DNA of 64,000 bases from Casuarina equisetifolia. Its lineage: Eukaryota; Streptophyta; Magnoliopsida; Fagales; Casuarinaceae. Location of the stretch: positions 2,363,501 to 2,427,500 of the forward strand of contig CM052361.1 of NCBI GenBank assembly GCA_028551475.1. The letters are read 5' to 3'. Position numbers and translations under genes: made by a program. Shown piece by piece: positions 21,760-33,024 of the stretch. A model generated the notes under the pieces. The model saw only the letters and a list, made by a program, of their open reading frames with translations, had not been told where the DNA came from and did no database searches. The stretch's first letter is position 1. Each line of letters starts with the position of its first letter.

Positions 21760-22815
21760 TCATTTATTTAGTACAACCAGGGTCTCTGTGTAAGTCCAAG
21801 CCATAGGGTGGTAACCTCCACATACTTGAAGATCCCGTCGTTCTTGCTTCATTAGGTCATGTAATACCAACCATTCATTCCCATTTCTCACTAGACCTAA
21901 ACCATCGTCCCGAAATTCCAACAGATGGCAAAGTTGTGGAAAGGGTTCGATTTTAAACAGCTTAGTCCAAGTCCCTTTCGGGCCACACCCATTCATCACC
22001 CATATATCAAACCATTTACCCTGATCTTTTGCAAAAAGCAAAGCTACAGAATCATTGATAACAGCAACCTCAAGACAATGATCTCTTTCGCATAAAGGAG
22101 GCAACGGGGTCTCTTGGAACACCTCGTTGCTCATGTCGAAGGAAAGCAAAAACCGCCGGCGTCTGTTACGGCGCTCAGAAGCCTTCCAATATTGAACTCC
22201 ATTTAAGTCTGAAGGATAATGAGAACAACTGATTGTATAAGCAGGATTAAGAGGATTAATCACTTTCCAAGAATCAGTTCTGAGGCTGTATACCTCAACC
22301 AGGGAGCCCCAAATTCCCACCACCTTGTAATCATTAGTCTTGGGATCAAAGCCGAAGCCGTAACGAGGTAACCGCTGCGTGGCGGAAAGCAAAGGAAGCG
22401 CCTTTGATTCCCCGGTCGCAGGGTTCCACAACACCAGCCCATCGCTACAGCAACGATCTTCCATCCCAAACCAACCATGGAGACAGAAGATTCCATTAGA
22501 GGGACCGTAGATTTTGACGATGAAAATCTCCTGAGAAAAGAATTGTGATGCATCAACGTACCTCGACACCTCTAGGGTGTCCCTAGAGCGCAGAGACAGC
22601 CATGTGGTTCGCGTAATCTCGTGTTCGCAAATAACGATGACCGCACGGTGGCGATTACGAGAGGTGGCCCAAGCAAGGTGCTTGGAGATGAAATCAGGGT
22701 CTGTGATCAGAGCGTACCAGGACTTGCATATTTACTTGAATCGCAGAAGACATTTAGCGAGCAGAGTTGACAGGATTTGAATAAGAACATCTTCTGGGAG
22801 ATACCTGTTCGACAT
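21760..22815 (-). pseudogene. F-box/FBA gene C, nonsense codon in the F-box
   Basis: The start at 22815 opens MSNRYLPEDVLIQILSTLLA; codon 28 is a stop (22732-22734) where the other copies read Cys in FKCVCKSW. After it the frame stays open to 21760 (FISKHLAWATS, DGLVLWNPATGESKALP, SWKVINPLNPAY). From the Met at 22569 a 269-codon protein could be made that keeps the FBA region but lacks the F-box and so could not bind SKP1. The open frame extends upstream of the ATG to 22929. Closest relative is copy A (shared KVVG and SLRTDSWKVINP). The single lesion suggests recent loss. Confidence 0.85.
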
Positions 22816-23629
22816 TTTTGCTTTCACTTCTTCCCTTTCGCACTGCTCAACAGTCTCAGGCCGCCGGAACGGTAGATGTAAAAGCAATAGCCTTGGTGGG
22901 TCGCCGAAACAGAAGCTGTTGTCTTTCAACTTGCTTTCTTGAACTTCTTAAACTTTCAAATTGTTTAGAGTTAGAGCCCTACACAATCCACAATTAAAAA
23001 ACACAAAAAAAAATTCTAATAAAATAGTACTCATTTATTAAATGTAAATTATTCCAAAAGAATGATAATCAAAACTATAAGCCTCAAAGCAATCCCAATG
23101 AGAATAATAATAATAATAATATAATAAAATAATGCTTTCTCTTCATAGATGCTAACACAAGTCTTAAACAAACTCAAACCAATTTATGAAATGTTTGCAA
23201 TACTGAAATGTCTATTAATTCAACAAAATTTAAACAAATTACCCATTTTTATTGCACTAAGATATTTGCATTTTCTCGAGAAAAAATGTTCTTTTTTTTA
23301 AAAAAAAAACCTCTACTTTTATTCTATTCTCTTTTAGCTATTGGCTAAAAAGTTTCTTAAAGGTATTATCTTTTGCCAGCAAGGGAGAAAAAAAAAAAAC
23401 CAATGAATTACCCTTCCATGGGTTACACATTTATTGTATTAAGTAACAATGATCATAGGTAAACAAAATTGGTTGCCATTCTGTTAAGCCAAGTATGCAA
23501 GGTGATTAATTTTACTTATTCTTTGTAGATTTCTCTTAACAAAGTCACACTACATTTTGTTTTCGTTCTGTATTAGTTGGTTTTCATTGTATTATCAAAC
23601 ATTTGCCAACTTGTTTGATTATCCGAAAA
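22816..23629. other. spacer upstream of F-box C
   Basis: AT-rich non-coding DNA matching 15304-16284, with an AAT-type simple repeat near 23105-23135. No gene was recognised. Confidence 0.5.
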
Positions 23630-23850
23630 TCTTCAATTCGGCACTATTAAATGTCCACCCAAGTCCTAACTCGTTGAAGGGATCTAAAGGATGTATAGTA
23701 TCTCTCAATCCACCAACAACGTGACAACATGACACGGGGAACTATCCCATGGCTCATAGCATATAGCTAGTTCAATCCACAAGGCTTGAATCTTTGATGT
23801 CATGAGTAGAATATTAGCAACAAAGTTATCAACCCCGAAGTTACAGCACT
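23630..23850 (-). pseudogene. decayed fragment of starch synthase II last exon (fragment 3)
   Basis: The stretch from GCACTATTAAATGTCCACCC to about ATGAGTAGAATATTAGCAAC matches 26508-26690. It lies between F-box C and D, the same place fragment 1 holds between A and B, and has the same insertion (CAACAACGTGACAACATGAC), so both descend from one older copy. Confidence 0.85.
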
Positions 23851-24443
23851 GTAGAATACTTTGTGTAATAAATGCCGAATTTATTTATTATTTTGCTTTA
23901 GCTAGCTTTTGGTCTATAACATGGCAGAACAATTTCATCCTCTTAACACCATTATGGATCAAGAAAGGTCAAAATCTACACAGTAAAAGTTCACATGATC
24001 AATGAAATCTAATTGCTACTTTGAGATTTGATGATGATGTTAAGTATATCGGTAAAACTCTCATCTCCTTTTGCAGAAATGATAATGCGGATACCAGAAA
24101 TCCATTTGTTGTCTAAATGTAAGGTTTCATTAATGTTTCAGAAATATTAATAGATTTCCTACACTATTGAGATTTGCTAATGTCAAAACACTAACAGGTA
24201 ACTTACATTAATCAAAGGCACAAATGGCCGGCAATAAGTACATAATGCAGCAGCAAAGCCCCTCACCTTCATCATAGTTCCACAAACTTCAAATCCTAAA
24301 GCAGTATGCCACATATAATGAGGTGAATCAGAAACAATATCACCTAAAGAGCTTGGAATCTTACTAATGTGCTCCTAAATGATATAATTTAACCATCTCC
24401 TAAATCGTCTTCTTGCTGGTCTTGTTGTCGAAGCACATTCCCC
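23851..24443. other. spacer downstream of F-box D
   Basis: Non-coding; matches 16560-17167. No gene was recognised. Confidence 0.5.
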
Positions 24444-25526
24444 TCATCTGTTAAGTAAAACTAGGGTCTCTGTGTAACTCACAGCCTGAAGGTATTGATC
24501 CCCATATACTTGAAGATCCTGTCGTTCTTGCCTTATTGGGTCATATAATACCAACCATCCATTCGCATTTCTCAGTAAAACTAAACCATCGTCCCGAAAT
24601 TCCAACAGACTGCAAAGTTGTGGAAGGGGTCCGATTGTAAACAATTTAGTCCAAGTCCCTTTCAAGCCACACCCCTTCATTATCCGGATATCAAACCATT
24701 TACGCTCCTGACAACGATGTTCAACAACCAAAGCTACAGAATCATTAATAACAGCAACCTCAGAAGTGTAAGATTTTTTGGACAAAAAAGGCAACGGTGT
24801 CTCTTGGAAAACCTCGTTGCTCATGTCAAAGGAAAGCAGAAAATATTGGTCTCTGTTGCCACGCACAAAAGCCTTCCAATAATAAACCCCATCTAGGTAC
24901 GAAGGATAACGAGAGGAACTCACTTGATAAGCAGGATTAAGAGATGGATTAATCACTTTCCAAGAACCAGTCCTGAGGCTGTATACCTCAACCCAGAAGC
25001 TCAGAATCCTCACCACCTTGTAATCATTGGTCTTGGGATCAAATCCGAAGCCGTGATAATTGGTATACAGCATATGCGGAGCATGGACTATGGGAAGCGC
25101 CTTTGATTCTCTGGTCGCAGGGTTCCACAACACCAGCCCATAGCTAGGGCGGTAATCATCGATTAAGTCTCCATGCCCCAAACGACCAAGGAGACAAAGA
25201 ATTCCATTGCAAGGACCGTAGATTCTGAGGGAGAAAATCTCCTGAGAAAAGAATTGTGATACGTCAACGTACCTGGACACTTCTAGGGTGTCCCTGGAGC
25301 GCAGAGACAACCATGGTGTTCGAGTAATCTCGTGCTTGCAATTGAGGACGACACCGCGGTGGGGATTGTGGGAAGTGACCCAAGCAAGGTGCTTGGAGAT
25401 GAAATCAGGGTCTGTCATCAGAACGTACCAAGACTTGCATACACACTTGAATCGCAACAGACATTTAACGGACAACGTTGACAGGATTTGAATTAGAACG
25501 TCTTCTGGGAGATCCCTGTTCGCCAT
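24444..25526 (-). CDS. F-box/FBA-domain protein D (intact)
   Basis: An intronless 360-aa frame. The F-box occupies about residues 4-47 (LPEDVLIQILSTLSVKCLLR, CVCKSW, DFISKHL). The F-box-associated type 1 region follows, with YGPCNGILCLLG, YGLVLWNPATRESKALP near 140-160, NDYKVVRILSFWVEVYSLRT, and later WFDIRIMKGCG and FRDDGLVLLRN. Such proteins are substrate receptors of SCF-type E3 ubiquitin ligases; the F-box binds SKP1 and the FBA region binds the target. The target here is unknown. It is the only undamaged member of the local array of four and sits next to the intact starch synthase II gene. ATG at 25526 aligns with the starts of B and C. FBA/F-box families turn over quickly in plants, in keeping with the loss of its neighbours. 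Confidence 0.92.
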   Translation of the reverse strand: MANRDLPEDVLIQILSTLSVKCLLRFKCVCKSWYVLMTDPDFISKHLAWVTSHNPHRGVVLNCKHEITRTPWLSLRSRDTLEVSRYVDVSQFFSQEIFSLRIYGPCNGILCLLGRLGHGDLIDDYRPSYGLVLWNPATRESKALPIVHAPHMLYTNYHGFGFDPKTNDYKVVRILSFWVEVYSLRTGSWKVINPSLNPAYQVSSSRYPSYLDGVYYWKAFVRGNRDQYFLLSFDMSNEVFQETPLPFLSKKSYTSEVAVINDSVALVVEHRCQERKWFDIRIMKGCGLKGTWTKLFTIGPLPQLCSLLEFRDDGLVLLRNANGWLVLYDPIRQERQDLQVYGDQYLQAVSYTETLVLLNR

Positions 25527-26339
25527 TTTTGCTTTCCCTTCTTCTCCTGCGCTCTGCTCAACCTCAGCAGACCGTCGAAAGTACAGATGTCGTCACAGCC
25601 ACAGACTCCGGGCGTGCTTGAATCCCAGAATGAGCTTGACCAAAATAATTAAATTATATAATTGATTTTAAATAAAATTGCTTATAAAATAAAAATTTAG
25701 AAGACCAAAATTTAAAACTCATCTTTGATGAAACAAAATTCAAAAAATGTACACAATTAGTTTGCAAACTGTTAAAATTTAATAATAAGTAAATTAAATC
25801 TATGTCAATAATTTAATAGGTCAAGCATCTGACTCAATTGAAAATAAACGTTATATGCATTATAAAACCAAGTGTACAAATGATGGCCTCCTAATTTATG
25901 AAATGTTTGCCGTGCTTAAATTTCTGTTACTTCACCAAAATCCGAATAAATTACACAGATTTATTGCACTATGAAATTTTCCTTTTTTTGTTTTGGAGAA
26001 AAACGTTATTTTCTTCTAAAGTCTTCTCCTTTTCTTTTGTTCTCTTTTTAACCGTTGGGTAAAAAGTTTCTAAATGTCCTATCTTTTGCCAGTAAGGAAA
26101 AAGGTTTCTCTTTTTAACCGTTGAATTGCACTTCCATCGGTTACCCATTGCTTTTCAAGACCAAGAGGCCAATATAATCCAGAGAAACTTCCTGCAATTT
26201 TGATCCCAAAACAATTTCCAAGAGTTTCTTTTCTTAACATTAATGGCATTGAAGAAACTGCAGGCACCATCGAGCCTCCAAGTGCCTAATTCCATAAAGC
26301 TTGCAAGAAGTTCAAATTTACATGTCAAATTCTACACCC
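25527..26339. other. intergenic between F-box D and starch synthase II
   Basis: AT-rich. It should hold the F-box D promoter and the starch synthase II 3' UTR. It partly resembles the spacers upstream of the other F-box copies (around 25885-26100). Confidence 0.5.
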
Positions 26340-29300
26340 TCACCATTGGTACTTGGCAGCAACAAGGACCTCTTCATAAATCTGAGCAGCATGATCCCAA
26401 CTTAGGTCCTGTGTCATCCCTCGTCTCTGAAGTCCTTCCCAACTCTGCTTGTACTCTCTGTATGTCAATAGGCAGTTTCCTAATGCATGTATTAGCTTAT
26501 TTGCTTCGGCACTGTCAAATGTCCACCCAAGCCCTGACTCGTTGAAGGGGTCAAAAGGATGCACCGTATCTCTCAGTCCACCAACAGCATGCACAACAGG
26601 GACTGTCCCGTAGCTCATAGCATATAGTTGGTTTAATCCGCAAGGCTCGAATCTTGATGGCATGAGCAGAATATCAGCACCAGCGGTTATCCGGTGAGCC
26701 GTCTTTACAGAGAAACCAACCCAACTCCTAACTTTATCACGGTGATGGTGCTCAACCTCCCTGAGCATCTGCTCTAGGTCAGGTCTGCCGGTGCCCAACA
26801 TGATTAGCTGCACATCCTGACCCATCATCCACGGGATTGCCTCAGCTATTAGATCAACACCTTTCTGGTGATCCAGTCTTCCAATGAAAGCAATCACCGG
26901 AACCTCATCCCGGACGGGTAGCCCGAGCTCCTTCTGTAATGCAGCCTTGCACTGAGACTTGCCAGTTTTAAGTGTTTCCAGGGAGTAGTTCGTGTAACCA
27001 TCTGAGTTCAAGTATACATCATATCGGGGGTTCCAGTCTCTAATATCAATTCCATTCACAATACCCCTCAATTTCCAGTCATTCTCATTTATGATCCCAT
27101 GCAAACCCCAACCACCTTCAGGAGTTTTAAGTTCCCATGCATAGCCATGACTAACAGTAACTATGCGGTCTGCTGCCTTTAAACCAGCTGCAAAGATATT
27201 GAAGTGCTCACCTCCCACAGGATCATACATTCTGAAAAGATCCAAGTAGTGTTCTGGCAGACCAACATAGCGGAAATCGGTAACAGGCCCCCGACCCTAG
27301 ATAAAATAAGAAAAAAAAAAATTGAACACAAATGGTCAGAGTTCCAATCTATTTTAAATTCATAGTACTACAGCATTTTGTGTTTTGCCAAGGATACTAG
27401 ACATTATTTCAGTAATATCACGAATTCAATTGACTTGAGAACAAGAACTTAGTCATTTTTCCATCTCACAAAGAGGCTCTGACTCCATTATCTGCAATTT
27501 ACCCACTTTGAAGAATCAACTTATGTTGTAACATGTAGAAGAAGATGCAACAGAATGACAACTTGTATGAGATGGCCAAACTTTCTTAGTTTTTGAAGCT
27601 AAATTTAACGAGGTATTGCTCTTCTGTCAAGAGTTTCCAAATAGCTCCAACAAGATTAGCAAAGCCTTGAATCATTGAGTGTATTATGGTATAGGAGGAA
27701 AAATAAGTATGGTTGCACATCCCTCTGTAAACAGTATCATGCATTCTTATCAAAGGCAGTGTTCCAGGAAACCATAACGAAGTAGAATATAAGAACATTA
27801 CTTACTGCCTTGGAACAGATACATGGATACTCTTGACAATATTGTGGTCATTGCATGCACAATCTAATGGAAGTAAAAGATGCCAATGTCCATGGTAGAC
27901 CCATCCTTAGCAACCAGCTCAACTAATCCTTCTTTATTTTGTTTGTGTTTCTTGAATCATTTTAACTAATCCTTTTAAATATTTGTACTCAAGATTAGAA
28001 TTGAATTGCAGGCAAGCAGGTTCATATATGGGCACCGTAGATCATGCCAGTTTGCCACAAGGGACAAATAATGTGGCATAAATACAAGCCTTTTTCATTT
28101 ATGCAGTGTTGGCAGCTTTGAAGATTTACTGTTAACACTACAATAACGCTTAAGTCATCTATGCAAAAGCCAAACATGTTGTATGAGATACAACAAAGTC
28201 AATTTGCTCAATATATATAACTTATAAATTTTCAGCATTCATCAAAGTACAGAGCTCGTATATCATATCGCTCTAAACAAGTCTCTGGGCAGATAACAGA
28301 CCTGGTGAGCTATGTTATGAATTACAAGGACGGATCTTGTATATTGCATTAAACCATTGTCCCGATAGTATGCCTTCAGATATACAGGCAACAACGCTGT
28401 ATGCCAATCATTTGCAATGAAAACCAAATTTCCATCTCCATAGCAGACACCACCACATGGGACATGCCAAGGGACCTGTTAATCACCAAACTGTCCGCTT
28501 ACTTACAAATAGATGACTCGCTACCAGCAATGCAATTCTAAAAAACTGCCATAGGGACACAGACTGAAAGCCAATCGTGTTGCATTAAATTTTTGGTGGT
28601 ACATGCCATTTTCCATTTTTTGCTTCTGGTCAATACTTCATAAGAAAAATTCCAAATTCTTTTTGTTTTAGGCATCTCAATATTCAATATAACTATGATG
28701 TCAAGTGGTGGGGAACACATCATGCAGACTATATGTATCGTCTAGAGCCAAGCAGCTACCACGTCTATGACTGCCATGGGTTAGCAGCAATTGTTTCTAG
28801 GAGGTGTTGCCAACACATGAAGATATTAAGGATTACCACCAGATCAAATCATAAGAGATTTTGCATAGCAGAACCTAGAAGATGATAAGCCCAATACACA
28901 ACTTATAAATCATGGAAAATTTAATATTTTGTTATCTTTGCTTCCAAAGTGACAATCTGGTGGTTTAAATAGAGAGTAATCAATTTTTCTGATGGTACTT
29001 GCATGTATCTCTACTAAACTTCAGAGGTGCTACGGTATAAGTACAAATTGTCAAATTCAAACAACAAAATGAGGGAAAAGATCATCAGTCATTCCATGAA
29101 GCGGTTAGTTAAAAATATACCTCAACAGCTGCCTTGCAAAACAATACCATGCGTTTTAAAATATCCTGCAACACAAGAAAAGAAAACACTCAGTGCTCAT
29201 GAATGACAATAGAAGAATTGAATTTCAGAGAATGTAAATGAAGAATGTCAATCATTCATCAATCGGGATGCTATCTTGTATACTAACAGGGAGAGGGGGA

Positions 29301-32300
29301 GGAGAAAGGTAAAGCAAGCAAGGCAAACACAGTCCTGGTATCTCTATCCTTTTTTATTGTCAAACAAGAAATTTGATGAGCCATTCGTTATGAGATGATA
29401 AAAATGAGAATTATCAATTTGTTGTTCATGACTCAGGATGCTATCTCGTATACTAACAGGAAGAGGGGGAAGAGAAAGGTAAAGAGAGCAAGGTAAACAC
29501 AGTCCTGGAATCTCCACGCTTTTTCTATAATTCAATAAACCATTTGTTTTGAGATGATAAAAATGCGAATTATCAGTTTGTTGTGTTAGATGAACAAACT
29601 CAAACAGAAAGACATTATGAACAATCCAATACACAAGATAGCAACTACAATAACTGCATTAACTAAACTCTGATCCTTCCTTCTAAATGCAACTGGAAAT
29701 AAAATTACATAAGATGATACATACCTCTCGATTTCCCATATATATATTATTTTCCAAATGGCGAAATATAGGACTATCAATGAAAACAAAATCCACACCA
29801 TCAATGTAGGCCTGAAAGTAATTTACTTCCATATCCTGCAAGATCAAAGACATTGAATTGCACCATAAAAAAAATTAAAAAATAAAATAAAATGAGAGAG
29901 AGAGAGAGTTTGATACGCATTCAGAATGGGAATGAACTACATCTAAGCATTGCAGCAGTTGCATACCTGCCCATCCACCTTATACCTCTTCCGAACTCCT
30001 GAATCTTCGGGTTCAGCATAATTCCCATAACGGGGTGCTACTACCTAAGTGAATAAGAAATAAAAGAGAGGGGATTAACAGAATTCATACACTGGCAACT
30101 GAACCACTAAACTCATGGATTTTCAATGGTCCTCATTTTCATCAAGAAAATTTGTTCTGAAAAAAGAAAAAGGCAACAACAACAGCAACATCTCTTGCAA
30201 CACATCTAGCATCCCAGACTCAGTCAACCATGTTGAAAATATCCCTCTTTAGTTAATTATACGTAAGCTATAACAATTTACCATAACCCGGTGTCCACGC
30301 CTAGCCAAAGCCTTTGGCAAAGAACCAGCAACATCTCCAAGCCCACCTATCAGAACTCATTAATCAGCTTTTGCGTCACAACAAAAGGAATAAGGACTTA
30401 CATGTATTGCGGAAGAATGCATGACATTAGACTGTACGTCTTCTCCCACTCTCTTCCCCGCAAGGGTTAAAATATCACGCTCTCCCTTTTGAGCCATGTG
30501 AGGAAGTCAGTTTGGCACAAAGGTAATACAGCTAATTTATATCAAGCTATATCATAACATTCTGGGCTGCATTAGTTACTTAGATGAGCTCACTAACATT
30601 TACCAAGTTAGCACTGAGTTAAACCAACAAATTGTCCGGTAAGATACTCTCAATGACTGACTATCAAGTGAATCAGGAACATGTTCCAACCAACACACTG
30701 GCTAGAGTTGACAACTACGCTTGTGTACTTGCAATTTCTGCCTCATATATATTTCAACTTTTCAAAACAAACAACATAATTATGACAAACAGGTGCATCA
30801 AACTTTTTAAATATAAATATAGATATCTTGTCAGCAGCTGTGTTCCATTTTGTGGATATGAAAAATAAGTTTAGAATTGCAAAAAAGGACCCTGAACATA
30901 TCTAGATAATTTCCATTTTTCGTATTTCCCACCTTGTCTTTGGATAACAATTTCAAAAGATTAATTAAGGTTTAACTGATACATCCAAGGAAATTCCTCT
31001 CCATAAACGCTATAGCTAGAAAAAGATCGTGTAACGATACCTGTCTTAGACCATGGAGCACATTCAGCAGCTACCAATATAACATTCATAACATTGGCCC
31101 CAGCCAAAGGAGGGGGCTTGACATCTTCAATCACAGGATCCTTTGACTCAGCAGCCACCTCCGTTGAACTAGTTGTATCTGAAGTTTCATTATTTTCATC
31201 TACTACACTGGAAGTCTCAGAGGAACTTGAAAGAAAAGAAGGCAGCCCATCAGACCAAACTCTCTTTGAATTAGTGTCTTTAAATCCTTTGGTGGTGTCC
31301 ACATCAGGGGAAGTTTCGCTTACAAGTGCCACTTTTCCATATTCTTCCTTAACTTCGTCAAAACCACTACTATCTGAATGTAGATCTTCTGGCACCTCAT
31401 CTACAGCCAAAGAAGCATAGCTGTTGGTAGCAATAGTGCCATTAGGTTCATCAACAGTGCTGTCACTGACTGAAACAAGATCGAGATTTGGGGAAGAATT
31501 GTCCCTTCCATCATAAGAAGCTTCATCATCCTCATGATTTACGATGCTATCTTTTATAGATGAAACCATTTTCCTCCTTTCAGCAATCTGCTCCCAACAT
31601 AAAAGCACTGGATAAGAGCATTCAACACTTGAGATACTAAAAACCAAATAAACCACATGGGAAACTACAGTTCTTAAGATTTCTTGCAATAGACTATTAA
31701 CAAGATAAAAGGCAGGAGAAATCCAAAGCATGTTTTCTATTGCAATCCAAATTTTTGAATGTACTGACATGGTTTTCAACGTTCTGAAGAGTTTCAACAC
31801 CCAGGTTTTTAAGGTTCTTTCAATAGGTTTTTGAACTATATCGTCAATATTACTAATATAAACCCATTTTCATAGAGGAGTAAAAACTGCTTTGAGATTA
31901 AACACATGAAATACAATACTAGAGCACTTTTGCCAATAATTTTTAGAAACAAGATTCCTTCTTTTAATGATTTTCCAAATCTATGGTCATCTTGATTAAT
32001 GTACTCAAAATTCTCCATGTCAGGTAATCAGAAGCCAAAGGCCTCTTACCAGAAGAGTACACAAGAATTCAGTTATGATAAAGCTACTGCAGAAGCAACT
32101 ACAGCTCTGAGAAGTTCCCAAAACAGAAAAACAACGGCTGGATTTCCGCTGAACAATTGAAGCAAACACAATACATAGGGCAACAAATACATGACATGAT
32201 TGCTTCATATATACAAGTTCCGATAATTGGAGTCCGTTCAGGACAGTGAATTCACTTGCCAACTTGACTATTTTAAAATATGTTAGCAGAAAGCTGCCTT

Positions 32301-33024
32301 AGAAACCAAATACTGCTTTTAGCTCCATGAAGCGAACAGGTGTTCAGAAACTGCATCAGGGGAAAGCTCACATTATCTGGTTTTTATTTTTTGCCCGAAG
32401 AGGTCCCATTAAATATCGTGCGGCTCAGCAAGTCCTAGAAACTATCTCATGAAGCGTATCGTATAAACGCTAATTGGCTCCTATAAATTTTCAGACGACA
32501 AGACATTGTATTGAACCCAACGACTTGATCGGCTATATACAAAATCAACTTCCAAACAAGCAAGGCCAGAATCTTAAGCGTGATAGATAACTTCCACATG
32601 TATGCTTTACACAAAGAAAGAAATGCAGAAATAATACCTGTTGAAGTAGGTCCCTTTGTATAGCAAGAACCTTCTTGCTCTTTTCGATCGTGGCCTGGAG
32701 CGCATTCTCCACATCATTGCCGCCATCTTCACTGTCCGCGAAGCCTCTGGCCGTCGCCTTCGGACGCATGATTCTCCGTCCGTGGAGTACTCTACTGCAT
32801 CGACCTATCAGTCCATTACAGCTTAAAAATAAGCTGGCATAATCTTCTCCCGCAGTTGTCGAGTACCCAAACGACAAACCCGCATTTCCGGGAGAACCAA
32901 GCGGCCTTCTCGGCCGATAGGCCAAGAACTGGAACCTGGGTCGGCGATTGCTCACGGTGTGAAGAAGCACAGAGCTTTCCGACTTTGCGTCAATGGAAAA
33001 AGGGAAAGACCCAATAGACGCCAT
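26340..33024 (-). CDS. SS2: granule/soluble starch synthase II, plastidic
   Basis: Eight exons on the minus strand join in frame: 32638..33024, 31041..31587, 30282..30346, 29967..30044, 29725..29835, 29121..29165, 28302..28475, 26340..27296 (787 aa, the usual size for plant SSII). The enzyme transfers glucose from ADP-glucose to growing amylopectin chains in plastids. The N-terminus is a Ser/Arg-rich transit peptide, followed by the SSII hallmark [20 protein letters not shown] and [13 protein letters not shown], then an acidic variable linker. The GT5 catalytic domain starts at about residue 293, with the ADP-glucose motif KTGGLGD at 310-316. The GT1 part carries [33 protein letters not shown] and the second GGL motif in [11 protein letters not shown]. 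All junctions are GT-AG and keep frame. The last exon is the source of the three decayed fragments in the F-box array. Confidence 0.96.
29262..29585. repeat. two-copy tandem duplication in starch synthase II intron
   Basis: Two units of about 150-175 bp, 29262-29410 and 29438-29585, share the order CTATCT(T/C)GTATACTAACAGG, AGAGGGGGA, CACAGTCCTGG, GAGATGATAAAAATG. They differ at many sites, so the duplication is not recent. It lies in the intron between exons 5 and 6. Confidence 0.85.

Larger units (their letters stand above)
19240..22490. repeat. segmental duplication, copy 2, left part
   Basis: Partner of 5070-8577. It continues without interruption through F-box C and D to about 25530. 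The place matching the LTR insertion reads AGAAGATTCCATTAGAGGG with no insertion. Confidence 0.8.
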
